Shown here piece after piece: positions 1-14,552 of a DNA stretch of 64,000 nt. The position numbers and the translations under genes were made by a program. This DNA is from Rhizobiales bacterium GAS188 (GTDB lineage Bacteria > Pseudomonadota > Alphaproteobacteria > Rhizobiales > Beijerinckiaceae). The stretch lies in assembly GCA_900104855.1 (NCBI GenBank), contig FNSS01000001.1, positions 7,201,001 through 7,265,000 of the forward strand, in the 5' to 3' direction. Positions within the stretch are counted from its first letter, which is position 1; each line of letters opens with the position of its first letter. The notes beneath the pieces were generated by a model that was given only the letters and a program-made list of their open reading frames with translations, was not told the DNA's origin and did not search any database.

Positions 1-896
<896 letters not shown>

Positions 897-1015
897 TCTA
901 TCCTACGTCAACCTTCGTTTGCGCCCCGCATTGGGGGCGGCAGGGCTTCCGATCCGACGACAGCTAGGCTCGATCGGAGCTACCGAAGCCATCGAGCCGC
1001 GTCGCTGCCCATCCT

Positions 1016-1650
1016 TCAGGCAGCAACCTTGGCGCTTTCGATACCGAGTGCTGCCTCGCTGCGGGCGATCCAGGCGCGCACGGCCGGGCGCGCCGCCAGA
1101 TCGAAACCACCCTCATGCGCGAGGCGCGTGTAGGCCAGAAGTGAGATATCGGCAATGCTCAGCCGATCGTCCACGAAGAAGGAGCGTCCCGTCAGCAGCT
1201 TCTCCATGAGGTCGAGCGCCGCTTCGCCGCGCTCGACCCGTTGCGGCTCGCGCGCTTCCTTCGCCCAGCCGAGATACACCATGTGGAAGCGACAGACCGC
1301 CACATAGGGCTCGTGGTTGTACTGTTCCCATGCCAGGAGCTCGTCGACCTTGGCCTGCAGGAAAAGATCCTGCGGCAGGAGTTCCGTGCCGGCCGCGAGA
1401 TAGCGGATGATCGCGTTCGACTGCGCCAGCGCCCGCCCGTCGGCGAGCTCGATCGTCGGCACCTGTCCCAAAGGGTTAAGCTGCAGGAATTGCGGCGTGC
1501 GGCTCTCCCCTTTCATGATGTCGACCGGCACCCAGCTATAGGGCAATTTGAGGAAATCGGCCGTGTATTTGACCTTCAGGCAATTGCCTGAACGCAAATC
1601 GCCGTAGATCCTCATGGCTTGGCTCATCATTTGGCTCCGGGTCGCCATCG

Positions 1651-1654
<4 letters not shown>
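1016..1654 (-). CDS. Glutathione S-transferase family protein
   Basis: A cytosolic GST of 212 residues. The N-terminal thioredoxin-fold half contains the cis-proline segment GQVPTIEL and the glutathione-contacting motif [11 protein letters not shown]. The helical C-terminal half contains [18 protein letters not shown], with the N-capping Asp typical of the GST core. The substrate cannot be told. The ATG at 1654 overlaps the gltB stop as ATGA (1651-1654), which points to translational coupling. Later in-frame Met codons (1630, 1627, 1615) are possible starts, and the fold itself could begin at MRIYGDL (1615). The placement between gltB and gltD is unusual. Confidence 0.9.
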
Positions 1655-6435
<4,781 letters not shown>

Positions 6436-6608
6436 AGCCTCAATCCTTTCTCGCGATGCTTGACCGTGTGGACGCCAGCCCCCAGAGACGGTCGGCGTCG
6501 GCGGTCGGCGTCACTGCCCAAAAAAAGGTCAGCCTTGCTGCCTTATCTCTGACCATGCCAAACTTGCTACCGATGTTCAATAGAACAATTCGAGCCTCGA
6601 GGGTGCCG

Positions 6609-7703
6609 ATGAACTTCCGAAGCGACAACACGGCCGGCGCGAGCGAAAAGGTGCTCGCCGCCCTGATCGCGGCAAATGGCGGCTCGCAGGCTTCCTACGG
6701 GGCGGACGACCTGACCTTGCGCGTCGAAAAGCGGCTCTGCGAGCTGTTCGAGCGCGATGTCGCGGTCTTCCTGGTCACGACGGGGACGGCGGCGAATTCG
6801 CTTAGCCTCTCCTGCCTCTCTCCGCCCTGGGGGGCAGTGCTCTGCCATGCGGAGAGCCATATCGCGGAAGACGAATGCGGCGCGCCGGAATTCTTCTCGG
6901 CCGGCGCCAAGACCGTAGGCCTGCCCGGGATCGGCTGCAAGCTCGCGCCGCAGACCGTCGCAGGGCAACTCGGGCGCATGCCGGCCGGATCGCTGCGCAA
7001 CGCGCAACCCACGGCGCTGTCGCTCACCCAGGCGACCGAGGCCGGCACTGTCTATTCGCTGGCCGAGATCGCGGCTCTCACCGAGGTGGCGCGCTCGCGT
7101 CGCCTCGGCGTGCATATGGACGGCGCCCGTTTCGCCAATGCCCTGGTGACGCTCGGCTGCACGCCAGCCGAGATGACCTGGAAGGCAGGCATCGACGTCC
7201 TCTCCTTCGGCGCCACCAAGAATGGCTGCCTCGCTGCCGAGGCCGTGATCTTCTTCGACAAGGAGAAGGCGGGCGAGATGATTTTCCGCCGCAAGCGCTC
7301 CGGCCACACTTTGTCCAAGGGCCGGTTGCTGGCGGCGCAGATCGACGCCTATCTGCGCGACGACCACTGGCTTCACCTGGCGCGCCATGCCAATCACGCG
7401 GCGGTGGAGCTGGAAAAGGCGCTGCTGTCGCTGCCGGGGGTCAGGATCGGCTGGCCGCGTGAGGCCAATGAAGTGTTCGCCATCCTGCCGCAGGCCGTCG
7501 ACCAGCGTCTGCGGGCCGCCCATATCGTCTACCACCCATGGTCGCCCGACTTCCTTCCCGCCAAATCCATGCCGCGGGAGGGAGAGACGCTGTTTCGCTT
7601 CGTGACCTCCTTTCGCACCACCACGATGGAGATCGAGGCGGTGAGCTCGCTCGCGCATCAGGAACCGGCAGCGACGCGACGCGTTAAAGTTAAGAGAGGA
7701 TGA
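6609..7703 (+). CDS. Low-specificity L-threonine aldolase / beta-eliminating lyase family PLP enzyme
   Basis: A fold-type I PLP enzyme of 364 residues. Family members cleave L-threonine or L-allo-threonine to glycine and acetaldehyde. The opening FRSDNTAG is the family hallmark. Gly-Thr (TTGTAAN, 57-63) binds phosphate, Asp171 in HMDGAR contacts the PLP ring nitrogen, and Lys204 in FGATKNG is the Schiff-base lysine. I chose the ATG at 6609 because it places the conserved RSDN right at the N-terminus. The open frame extends to 6456 but that part has no family similarity that I can see. The gene is divergent from gltB. Exact substrate specificity is not decided by sequence. Confidence 0.9.
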   Translation: MNFRSDNTAGASEKVLAALIAANGGSQASYGADDLTLRVEKRLCELFERDVAVFLVTTGTAANSLSLSCLSPPWGAVLCHAESHIAEDECGAPEFFSAGAKTVGLPGIGCKLAPQTVAGQLGRMPAGSLRNAQPTALSLTQATEAGTVYSLAEIAALTEVARSRRLGVHMDGARFANALVTLGCTPAEMTWKAGIDVLSFGATKNGCLAAEAVIFFDKEKAGEMIFRRKRSGHTLSKGRLLAAQIDAYLRDDHWLHLARHANHAAVELEKALLSLPGVRIGWPREANEVFAILPQAVDQRLRAAHIVYHPWSPDFLPAKSMPREGETLFRFVTSFRTTTMEIEAVSSLAHQEPAATRRVKVKRG

Positions 7704-7832
7704 AGCTAACCATTCCGGTTCCGTGCTATTATGAGGATCGTCGAACAGACCGCGTCCACGGCATCGTCCAAAGCTCGCCGCAATCGCCGTCGAGAACTGC
7801 AACGGGCGATACGGCCTCGCAAAGGGCTCGAT

Positions 7833-8714
7833 ATGAGCATGATCACCAGATTTCGTTCGAGCAGCATACGCTCAGTCGGGCTCGCGCTCGCGGCGGGCAC
7901 GGCGATTATGGCGCTCCAGCCGAGCCCGGCCATGGCGCAATTCTGGGGCTACGGCTCGTGGTATGGCGCGCCTCGGCCTTGGGCCCCGGCGCCGGCCTAT
8001 CCGCGCGCTTATGACGAGGACAGGCTGCGGCCCTCCGAGATCGTCGACCTCCTGCGAGGCTATGGCTGGGTCGTCCTATCGCCACCGAGACCCAGTGGCC
8101 AACGCTACACACTCAATGTGCGCAACGCCTATGGGCAGCGCATGTTCGTGGTGCTCGACGCCTATAGCGGTCGCCTCCTGTCCACCCGCATGGTCGAGGA
8201 GCGGCCCGACACCAACAGGCTTGCTGCCATCCCGGGCGAGTCCGATGACCATGCCCGTCCCATCCTACCCGGCGCCGGATCGGCGATCCCTGCGCCCAGG
8301 AAGCCGCGCGCGGTCGCGCCGCAGATCAAGCGCGTCCAGCCGCCGGCTGCGGTGAAGGCGACGCCGCTCGCTCCGCCCGACACGAAGGACGGCGCCGTGG
8401 CAGTCGCCAAGCCGACGGCGACGAAGCCCGCCTTGCCGCTGCCTTCGACCGTGAAGGGGACGCCCGATAAGGGAACGCCAGATTCCGGGCAGGCTCCGGT
8501 GGTGCGTCAGGTCTATCCGGATAGCGGGGCGCCAGCGGCTTCTGCCCCGGCCGCCCCCAAGATCGAGCCGGCCAGCCCGGCTCCGGCCCAGGCCGCTTCC
8601 GCGACCCCTGCCGAAGCATCGCCCGCTCCGGTCGTCCCGGCTGCGCCCGCTCCTGCCACGCCGGCGAAACCGGCCGCCAAGGCCGCACTGCCTCCCGACG
8701 CCGGCTACGAATAG
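7833..8714 (+). CDS. Secreted Pro/Ala-rich protein with PepSY-like segment, function unknown
   Basis: A 293-residue protein. A clear signal peptide (basic start, hydrophobic LALAAGTAIMALQ, likely cleavage after PAMA) is followed by an aromatic/Pro-rich linker. A small folded region at about residues 65-125 (LRPSEIVDLLRGYGW...VLDAYSGRLL) resembles PepSY-type modules. A long Pro/Ala/Lys-rich disordered tail follows. Part of the tail is a 15 bp tandem repeat (8454-8483) encoding KGTPD twice. The protein is probably periplasmic or envelope-associated. The start at 7833 gives the complete signal peptide; the frame is open further upstream to 7731. The gene is followed by a strong hairpin. I do not recognise a function. 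Confidence 0.75.
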   Translation: MSMITRFRSSSIRSVGLALAAGTAIMALQPSPAMAQFWGYGSWYGAPRPWAPAPAYPRAYDEDRLRPSEIVDLLRGYGWVVLSPPRPSGQRYTLNVRNAYGQRMFVVLDAYSGRLLSTRMVEERPDTNRLAAIPGESDDHARPILPGAGSAIPAPRKPRAVAPQIKRVQPPAAVKATPLAPPDTKDGAVAVAKPTATKPALPLPSTVKGTPDKGTPDSGQAPVVRQVYPDSGAPAASAPAAPKIEPASPAPAQAASATPAEASPAPVVPAAPAPATPAKPAAKAALPPDAGYE

Positions 8715-8784
8715 AGCTGGGCCAAGCGCCGAGACGAGCATCCGACAGGGGGGTCGCTCGCGACCTGACGAGACCTGCGATGAA

Positions 8785-8810
8785 AAGGGCGCTCCCATGG
8801 GAGCGCCCTT
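8785..8810. terminator. Perfect 26 bp palindrome between convergent genes
   Basis: The palindrome AAGGGCGCTCCCATGGGAGC plus its remaining arm lies between the end of the secreted protein gene (8714) and the end of the convergent Hsp20 gene (8947). It forms a 12-13 bp stem on either strand. The T-run is short, so it would be a hairpin terminator without a strong U-tract. Confidence 0.6.
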
Positions 8811-8946
8811 GGTGTTTGCGAAGACCTCACGCATGACCCCCGAGGCTGCGCGCCCTTACGGGAATCATGTGTCAACCAGAAGGATGGAGCGCCCGGCCGA
8901 TCCGGACGGAGGCCGCGGCGCCCGCATCATCCTCAGTTCTGGCGGG

Positions 8947-9408
8947 TCAGGCGGCCTTCTTGGTCTCGATCGTCTGTCCCTTGGCTGCCTGGCCAATCGG
9001 GATCAGGCGGGGCTTCTTGGCCTCCGGGACTTCGCGCACGAGATCGATATGCAAGAGGCCGTTCTCGAGGCTCGCTCCTGTCACCTGGACGAAATCGGCG
9101 AGCTGGAAGCGGCGCTCGAAGGCGCGGGCCGCGATGCCCTGATAGACGAACTCGGTCTTGCGAGCCCCTTCGGCGAGCTTTTTCTCGCCGCGCAGCGTGA
9201 GAGCATTCTCCTTCACCTCGATCGACAGATCCTCGGCCGCAAATCCGGCCGCGGCTACGGTGAGGCGATAGGCGTTCTCGCCGACGCGTTCGATATTGTA
9301 GGGCGGGTAGTTCTGAGCCTCGCTGCCGGACACCTGGTCGAGCATCGTGAACAGACGGTCGAAGCCGATGGTGGAACGGTACAGGGAGGGAAGATCATAC
9401 TGGCGCAT
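8947..9408 (-). CDS. Small heat-shock protein, Hsp20/IbpA family
   Basis: An ATP-independent holdase of 153 residues. The start MRQYDLPSLYRSTIGFDRLF is typical of rhizobial class A sHsps. The alpha-crystallin domain spans about residues 35-130 (YRLTVAAAGF, LTLRGEK, and ARAFERRFQLADFV, with the conserved NGLLHIDL strand). The C-terminal tail holds the family's I-x-I-type element as LIPI. An AGGAG Shine-Dalgarno sequence at 9417-9421 lies just before the ATG and is predicted to be paired in a ROSE-like leader, which would make translation heat-inducible. The gene is convergent with the secreted protein gene. Confidence 0.95.
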   Translation of the reverse strand: MRQYDLPSLYRSTIGFDRLFTMLDQVSGSEAQNYPPYNIERVGENAYRLTVAAAGFAAEDLSIEVKENALTLRGEKKLAEGARKTEFVYQGIAARAFERRFQLADFVQVTGASLENGLLHIDLVREVPEAKKPRLIPIGQAAKGQTIETKKAA

Positions 9409-9488
9409 GGCATATTCTCCTATAGAAGCAACATGCAGTCGTCCGCCACGAGGGGCCGGACAGGGTTCACACCGCCTTTTGGCCGGTG
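9409..9488 (-). promoter_or_regulatory. Probable ROSE-type RNA thermometer in the hsp20 leader
   Basis: Read on the minus strand, the leader has three successive hairpins. The first is at 9470-9488 (CACC-G-GCC/GGC-GGTG with an AAAA loop). The second is at 9441-9461 (GTCCG/CGGAC). The third, at 9417-9432, pairs GTTGCTTCT with the AGGAG ribosome-binding site. The TTGCT opposite AGGAG and the hairpin series are the established architecture of ROSE elements before alphaproteobacterial small heat-shock genes. The structure was drawn by eye and no folding energy was computed. Confidence 0.6.
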
Positions 9489-9533
9489 CATCCCTTATGT
9501 TGGAGCCGCATTTCGCGATTCAAGGCCCCCCAA

Positions 9534-9581
9534 GACGAGATATGGGGCGAGATACGAGACGAGATACGAGACGAAATATAG
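9534..9581. repeat. Four imperfect 12 bp tandem repeats upstream of the SDR gene
   Basis: The units gacgagatatgg, ggcgagatacga, gacgagatacga and gacgaaatatag lie in a row between hsp20 and the SDR gene. They are AG-rich on the plus strand and would fall in the SDR 5' leader or promoter. Confidence 0.75.
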
Positions 9582-9630
9582 GCCGCCCTATGGCCGCAAC
9601 GAGCTCTCAAACAGCAGCGAGGAGAATGAC

Positions 9631-10377
9631 ATGGCCGGACGCCTGAAGGGCAAGATCGCGGTGGTGACCGCGGCGGGCCAAGGCATCGGACGAGCGATTG
9701 CCGAGGCGTTCGTGCACGAAGGGGCGGCGGTGTTCGCCACCGATATCGACGTCGCCAAGCTCGAAGGGATCGCCAGGGCCAAGCGCCGCAAGCTCGACGT
9801 GCTCTCGACACGGGCGGTCGAAAGCTTCGCGGCGAAGACGGGACCGATCGACGTGCTCGTCAACTGCGCCGGCTTCGTCCATCACGGCACCGTCCTCGAT
9901 TGCGACGACAAGGCCTGGGATTTCTCCTTCGACCTCAATGTCCGCTCCATGCACCGCCTGATCAAGGCCTATCTGCCGGGCATGCTCGAGAAAGGGGCCG
10001 GCGCGATCGTCAATATCGCCTCGGGAGCCTCCTCGATCCGCGGCATTCCGAACCGTTATGCCTACGGCACCACCAAGGCGGCCGTGATCGGGCTCACCAA
10101 ATCGGTAGCGGCGGATTTCATCCAGAAGGGCGTGCGCTGCAACGCCATCGCCCCCGGAACGGTCCAATCACCCTCGCTCGACGAGCGAATCAGCACCCTT
10201 GCGGCCTCGAGCGGCAAGTCGGTGCAGGATACGCGCGGTGCCTTCGTCGGCCGTCAGCCGATGGGGCGGCTCGGCACGGTCGAGGAGATCGCGGCGGCGG
10301 CCGTGTATCTGGCGAGCGACGAGGCCGCCTTCACGACCGGCATCACGCTGAGCGTCGATGGCGGCTTCTCGCTGTGA
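9631..10377 (+). CDS. SDR-family oxidoreductase, BDH2/DHRS6-like (3-hydroxybutyrate or 4-oxoproline type)
   Basis: A classical short-chain dehydrogenase of 248 residues. The cofactor motif TAAGQGIG lies at 13-20, with an acidic ATDID after strand 2 favouring NAD over NADP. NCAG is at 78-81, and the catalytic Tyr145 and Lys149 lie in YGTTK. The run GFVHHGTVLDC, the block TTKAAVIGLTKSVAADF and the end VDGGFSL match my memory of vertebrate BDH2/DHRS6 closely, so a cytosolic (R)-3-hydroxybutyrate or 4-oxo-L-proline dehydrogenase is the best guess. A GGAG ribosome-binding site precedes the ATG at 9631. The longer open frame back to 8797 runs antisense to hsp20 and is not used. A large hairpin follows the stop. 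Confidence 0.85.
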   Translation: MAGRLKGKIAVVTAAGQGIGRAIAEAFVHEGAAVFATDIDVAKLEGIARAKRRKLDVLSTRAVESFAAKTGPIDVLVNCAGFVHHGTVLDCDDKAWDFSFDLNVRSMHRLIKAYLPGMLEKGAGAIVNIASGASSIRGIPNRYAYGTTKAAVIGLTKSVAADFIQKGVRCNAIAPGTVQSPSLDERISTLAASSGKSVQDTRGAFVGRQPMGRLGTVEEIAAAAVYLASDEAAFTTGITLSVDGGFSL

Positions 10378-10392
10378 CGAAGCCGTGGTGAC

Positions 10393-10426
10393 GGCCACAA
10401 CCGGGCCCGTAGCCCGGTCTGTGGCC
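10393..10426 (+). terminator. Hairpin downstream of the SDR gene
   Basis: GGCCACA-A-CCGGGC at 10393-10406 pairs with GCCCGG-TC-TGTGGCC at 10412-10426 around a five-base loop, 16 bp after the SDR stop. The stem is strong but no T-run follows, so termination efficiency is uncertain. Confidence 0.55.
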
Positions 10427-10635
10427 CCCTTGGCCCGATAGTCTTGTCATGTTGCATGAACGCCGCATACTGGGGAAGATTTGTCATACCCGCTAGGCGA
10501 AAGGCGCGACTCATGACAAAAGGGGAACTTCGGCTGGGAATAATTCCAAGACGACGTGATTCGGTTCGCGCTGAGCTTGGTGATGACGTTCCGGCCGATT
10601 TGCTCTGATCAACCTGGCGGAAGCGGAGAAGATTC

Positions 10636-10938
10636 ATGGCCAAGGCACCCGCGAAAGCGGCAACGAAGGCAGCACCCAAGAGCGGCGCCGCAAAGAAACC
10701 CAATGCGCTTCAGATCCCCTTGAAGCCTTCCGCTGAGTTGGCGGCCGTCGTCGGGGCGGGCCCGCTCCCGCGTGGGCAGGTCGTCAGCAAGATGTGGGAC
10801 TACATCAAGAAGCACAAGCTGCAGAACCCCGCCAACATGCGCGAGATTCTGGCGGACGACAAACTTGCCAAGATCTTCGGCAAGAAGAAGGTGACGATGT
10901 TCGAGATGAACAAGCACATCGCCCAGCATCTGAAGTAA
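10636..10938 (+). CDS. SWIB/MDM2-domain protein
   Basis: A small basic protein of 100 residues. A Lys/Ala-rich N-terminal tail (about 24 residues, histone H1-like) is followed by a complete SWIB domain (LKPSAELAAVVG through MNKHIAQHLK), which includes the signature MWDYIKKHKLQNP. In eukaryotes this fold occurs in chromatin remodellers. The bacterial stand-alone versions, also known from Chlamydia, are of unproven function, with DNA binding or condensation the usual suggestion. The gene stands alone between a hairpin and a non-coding stretch, with a purine-rich ribosome site (gcggagaag) before the ATG. Confidence 0.9.
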   Translation: MAKAPAKAATKAAPKSGAAKKPNALQIPLKPSAELAAVVGAGPLPRGQVVSKMWDYIKKHKLQNPANMREILADDKLAKIFGKKKVTMFEMNKHIAQHLK

Positions 10939-11241
10939 TAGCAGTATCGGCGTTCGGTTCTCGCCGGCTCCGCCAAGCGAGGCTGATCTGTCGATATCAC
11001 GGCTGTGCATATCAAGGGCTTGGCGAGCGGCGCTGTTTTGCCTCTCGCTCGTCAGGACCCGCGATGCCCGGAAGGCGGTATTTTGGCCGCCGCGATGGGC
11101 GTTTTGATATTGCGGCGATCCTCCAACCCCCCTGATTGAGCGCTTTGCTTGGCGCCCCTCCCCGGGCAGCCGACTCTGTTGCGCTCCCCGTCGGCGAACT
11201 CATCTTCATCGGCCGCTGCTCGACCTCGAATGCACAGGCCT
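10939..11241. other. Non-coding stretch between SWIB and permease genes
   Basis: Open frames here are short and lack family features. A weak hairpin (GGCGG at 11074-11078 with CCGCC at 11087-11091) is the only structure seen. The stretch separates the plus-strand SWIB gene from the convergent permease gene and probably holds their 3' ends. Confidence 0.4.
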
Positions 11242-13839
11242 TTACAGCTCCCGCAGCCGCTGCGCCGGCTTCTCGGCGAGGATGCGCCCATTGCTCGCAA
11301 GGCCCAAAAGCACCGTCGTCGCGACCGCGGTGACGGCGATTGCGGCAAGCGGGACGAGGTCGAAGCCCGCATCGATCTTCATCGCGAAGGTCACGATCAC
11401 AGCCCCGATGACGCAGCCGGCGATCAGGCCGAAGAGCGCAGCGATCGCCCCGAGCAGCGCATATTCCATGAGGAAGATGCGCAGGATCGCGCTTCGCCGC
11501 GCCCCCAAGGTTTTGAGCACCATGGCATCGTAAAGGCGAAGCCGCCGCCCGGCGGCGAGTGCGCCGGCGAGGACCAGAACGGCCGAGGCCAGCGACACCG
11601 CGCTCGCGCCACGGACGGCGAAAAGGAGCTTGCGCACCAGGCCGTCGACGGCTTCGAGCGCGTCCTTGACGCGCAGCGAGGTCACGCCTGGAAAATCAGC
11701 CGCCACCGCCCTGACCACGGTGCTCTCCTCTTGCGGCGTGCCCCCTTGCTTCAGGCTCAAGGTGGCAAGATCGTTGAAGGGGGCCCCGGCGAAAGCATCG
11801 GGCGAGAATACCATCACGAAATTGATGGCGAGCGAGGACCATACGAGGGTGCGCAGATTGGCGATGCGCGCCTCGATGTCGCGGCCGAGCACATTGACGA
11901 TGATGGGGTCGCCGATCTTCAAACCGAGCCCTCTTGCGACATCGCGCTCCATCGAGACGAGGGGTGGCCCCGCATAATCCTTCGGCCACCAGTCTCCGGC
12001 GGAGAGCTTGGCGCCTTCCGGCAAGACGGCCGAGAAGGTGATGCCGCGATCCCCTTCGAGCACCCAGGCCACGTCCTCGGCGGCCTTGGCCTTCTCGGCC
12101 GGCACGCCGGCGAGCGAGACGATCCGTCCGCGCATCATCGGCACGCGTTGCTGCGCCGCTCCCGGCACCGTGGCGTCGAGCAGCGCCGCGAAGCGGTCTC
12201 CGTCGCGGCCGGGCACGTCGAGGAAATAGAAATTCGGGGCGCGCTTCGGCAGGCTGCGGGTGAGCTCGCGCGACAAGGTCGCATCGATGACGGCGAGCGC
12301 CACGATCAAGGTGACGCCGAGGCCGAGCGAGACGATGACGGTCGCGGTCGCGGCGCCTGGCCGGTGCAGATTGGCAATGGCGAGGCGGGCCAGCGGGTTG
12401 CGGGGTGCCGGCAGGCTACGCAGCAGCGCGACGACGCCCGCGCCGACGCCGCGCAACAGCAGGAAGGCGGCAGCGCAAGCCAGCACCGCGATGCTCGCGA
12501 TCAGGCGATCCCAGGCAAAGCCGATGCTCGCCGCGACGAGTGCTACCACCAGGATGAGGGCGATGACGCCGTAGCGGGCGCGCGGCCGGCGCCGCTCCTC
12601 GACCACGAGATCGCGGAACAATCGCGAGGCCGGCACGTCATGGGCGGAACCGAGCGGCCAGAGCGAGAAGCTGCCGGCGACCAGCGCGCCGAACAAGGCC
12701 GCAAGCGCCAGCGGACCCAAAAAGGGGCCGGGCAGCACCGGCACGGGCAGCAGGTCCCCGAAAAGCCGCACGACGATGAGCGGCAGCGCCGCGCCGCCGA
12801 CGATGCCGATGGCGATGCCCAGGCCTGAGAGGAGCGCCACCTCGCAGAGCATGATGGCGACGGCACGCGAGCCGCTGGCGCCGAGGCTCTTGAGGATGGC
12901 GATGGTGACACGGCGGCGCTCCACGAAGGCGGAGACCGAATTCGCGACCCCAACCCCGCCCACCAGCAAGGCGACGACGCCGGCCAGCGCCAGGAATTGC
13001 GTGAATCTGAGGATGTTCTTCTCGAATTGCGGCGCGATATTGAGGCGCGAGCGCATGTCGAAGCCCGATTGCGGCAGCCGCGCCTTCAGGCCATCGATGG
13101 CGGTGGCGAGCGCGGCATCGTCATTGCGGCCCTCGGGCAAGAGCACCCGATAGCTCCAGCGCACCAGGGAACCCGGCTGCAGGAGGCCGCTCGCACGCAG
13201 CGCCTCCTGGGAGAGGATGATGCGGGGCCCAAGCCCGATGCCGACCGCGAGCGTGTCGGGCTCGGCAATGAGCCTGGCCTTGAGCGCGAGGCGCACAGCG
13301 CCGATCGTCACCTCGGCGCCGGGCTCGAGGTTGAGCCGCGCGAACAGGGTGGGATCGACGATCGCGCCATAGACGCCGTCATGGGCCTGCAGCAGCTCGG
13401 CGAGCGGGGCTTGCGGCTCGGTCGCCAATTCTCCGAGCCGCGGATAGCCTGATCCGACGGCCTTGATCTCGACGAGCGCGGCATTGCCGTCTGCGGCACG
13501 GGCCATGGCGCGCAAGGTGGCGACGGGCGCGACCTCGCCGAGCCCATCGATGGCGGCGCGCTCGGTTGGGCTTGCCTCGCGCTGCAACAGCGACACGGAC
13601 AGATCGCCGCCGATGATGATGCGGCCCTGAGAGGCCAGCCCCTCGGCGAGGCCTTGCGCCAGCGAGCCGACGGTCGCGATGGCGCCGGTGCCGATGGCGA
13701 GGCAGGCGAGAAGCACGCCGAAGCCGCGAGCGCCTGCGCGCAGATCGCGCCAGGCGAGGCGCAAGGTCAGCAGCAGGCCGGCAAAGCCGCGCGGCGCACC
13801 GCCTGGCGAGAAGCTCGGCCGTGGATTGCGCGCGTCCAT
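11242..13839 (-). CDS. FtsX-type ABC transporter permease (YbbP family)
   Basis: A large inner-membrane permease of 865 residues with duplicated FtsX cores. The first TM helix is near residue 30 (FGVLLACLAIGTGAIATVGS). A large periplasmic region follows, then grouped TM helices around residues 270-400 and 430-500, a second periplasmic region, and a C-terminal three-helix group. In Escherichia coli the YbbA-YbbP pair next to tesA has this layout, and its physiological cargo is not firmly established. The start at 13839 lies one base after the ATPase stop, so the two are co-transcribed. An upstream in-frame start at 13926 would overlap the ATPase and is less likely. Confidence 0.88.
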   Translation of the reverse strand: MDARNPRPSFSPGGAPRGFAGLLLTLRLAWRDLRAGARGFGVLLACLAIGTGAIATVGSLAQGLAEGLASQGRIIIGGDLSVSLLQREASPTERAAIDGLGEVAPVATLRAMARAADGNAALVEIKAVGSGYPRLGELATEPQAPLAELLQAHDGVYGAIVDPTLFARLNLEPGAEVTIGAVRLALKARLIAEPDTLAVGIGLGPRIILSQEALRASGLLQPGSLVRWSYRVLLPEGRNDDAALATAIDGLKARLPQSGFDMRSRLNIAPQFEKNILRFTQFLALAGVVALLVGGVGVANSVSAFVERRRVTIAILKSLGASGSRAVAIMLCEVALLSGLGIAIGIVGGAALPLIVVRLFGDLLPVPVLPGPFLGPLALAALFGALVAGSFSLWPLGSAHDVPASRLFRDLVVEERRRPRARYGVIALILVVALVAASIGFAWDRLIASIAVLACAAAFLLLRGVGAGVVALLRSLPAPRNPLARLAIANLHRPGAATATVIVSLGLGVTLIVALAVIDATLSRELTRSLPKRAPNFYFLDVPGRDGDRFAALLDATVPGAAQQRVPMMRGRIVSLAGVPAEKAKAAEDVAWVLEGDRGITFSAVLPEGAKLSAGDWWPKDYAGPPLVSMERDVARGLGLKIGDPIIVNVLGRDIEARIANLRTLVWSSLAINFVMVFSPDAFAGAPFNDLATLSLKQGGTPQEESTVVRAVAADFPGVTSLRVKDALEAVDGLVRKLLFAVRGASAVSLASAVLVLAGALAAGRRLRLYDAMVLKTLGARRSAILRIFLMEYALLGAIAALFGLIAGCVIGAVIVTFAMKIDAGFDLVPLAAIAVTAVATTVLLGLASNGRILAEKPAQRLREL

Positions 13840-13840
13840 G

Positions 13841-14530
13841 TCAGGCGACGGCCGTCGCGTCGACCTCGACCAGGCCGGAACGCAGGCGGATGATGCGGTC
13901 GCAACGCTCTGCGAGCGGCAGATCATGGGTCACGAGCACCAGCGTCGCCCCGCGCTCGCGCCTGAGCGCGAAGATCAGATCGGTGATCTGGGCGCCCGTC
14001 GCCTCGTCGAGATTGCCGGTCGGCTCGTCGGCGCAGATGATGGCGGGGTCGGGCGCCATGGCGCGCGCCACCGCGACGCGCTGCTGCTCGCCCCCCGATA
14101 GCTCGGCCGGGTAGTGACCCAGCCGATGGCCGAGGCCGACGCCGCGCAGCTCCGCCGCCGCCCTCTCGAAAGCGTCGTCGCGTCCCGCCAGCTCGAGCGG
14201 CACGGCGACGTTCTCGAGCGCCGTCATGGTCGGGATGAGATGGAAGGATTGGAAGACGATGCCGATGCGCCGTCCCCGGAACTCGGCAAGGTCGTCCTCG
14301 CCGAGCTTCGCCAGATCCTGGCCGTCGATCTCGACGAGGCCTGAATCGATGCGCTCGAGCCCCGCCATCGCCATCAGAAGCGAGGTTTTGCCGGAACCGG
14401 AAGGTCCGACGAGGCCCAAAGCCTCGCCCTGCCCTACTTCGAGCGAAATGCCGCGCAGGATATGGACGCGGGCCGCGCCGCGCCCCAGGCTGAGATCCAC
14501 GCCGCGCAATGTGATCAGAGGTGACGGCAT
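13841..14530 (-). CDS. ABC transporter ATP-binding protein (LolD/YbbA family)
   Basis: The ATPase partner of the downstream permease, 229 residues. The Walker A motif GPSGSGKT lies at 42-49, the Q-loop in [19 protein letters not shown], the signature [14 protein letters not shown] at about 150, the Walker B motif [12 protein letters not shown] at about 170, and the H-loop in VLVTHD. The ENV and DEPTGNLD wording is typical of the MacB/LolD/YbbA class of mechanotransmitting exporters rather than of importers. I chose the ATG at 14530, where family similarity begins. An alternative ATG lies at 14560. The open frame reaching 14911 runs antisense to the esterase gene and is not used. Confidence 0.93.
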   Translation of the reverse strand: MPSPLITLRGVDLSLGRGAARVHILRGISLEVGQGEALGLVGPSGSGKTSLLMAMAGLERIDSGLVEIDGQDLAKLGEDDLAEFRGRRIGIVFQSFHLIPTMTALENVAVPLELAGRDDAFERAAAELRGVGLGHRLGHYPAELSGGEQQRVAVARAMAPDPAIICADEPTGNLDEATGAQITDLIFALRRERGATLVLVTHDLPLAERCDRIIRLRSGLVEVDATAVA

Positions 14531-14552
14531 GAGGCGTTCCGAGACGGATGAG

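Noticed and set aside
6436-6608. Sigma-54 promoter for gltB
   Set aside because: No TGGCAC-N5-TTGC match with correct GG/GC spacing was found on the minus strand.
11149-12828. 559-residue plus-strand ORF rich in Asp, Gln and Arg
   Set aside because: It is antisense to the FtsX-type permease and shows no family features.
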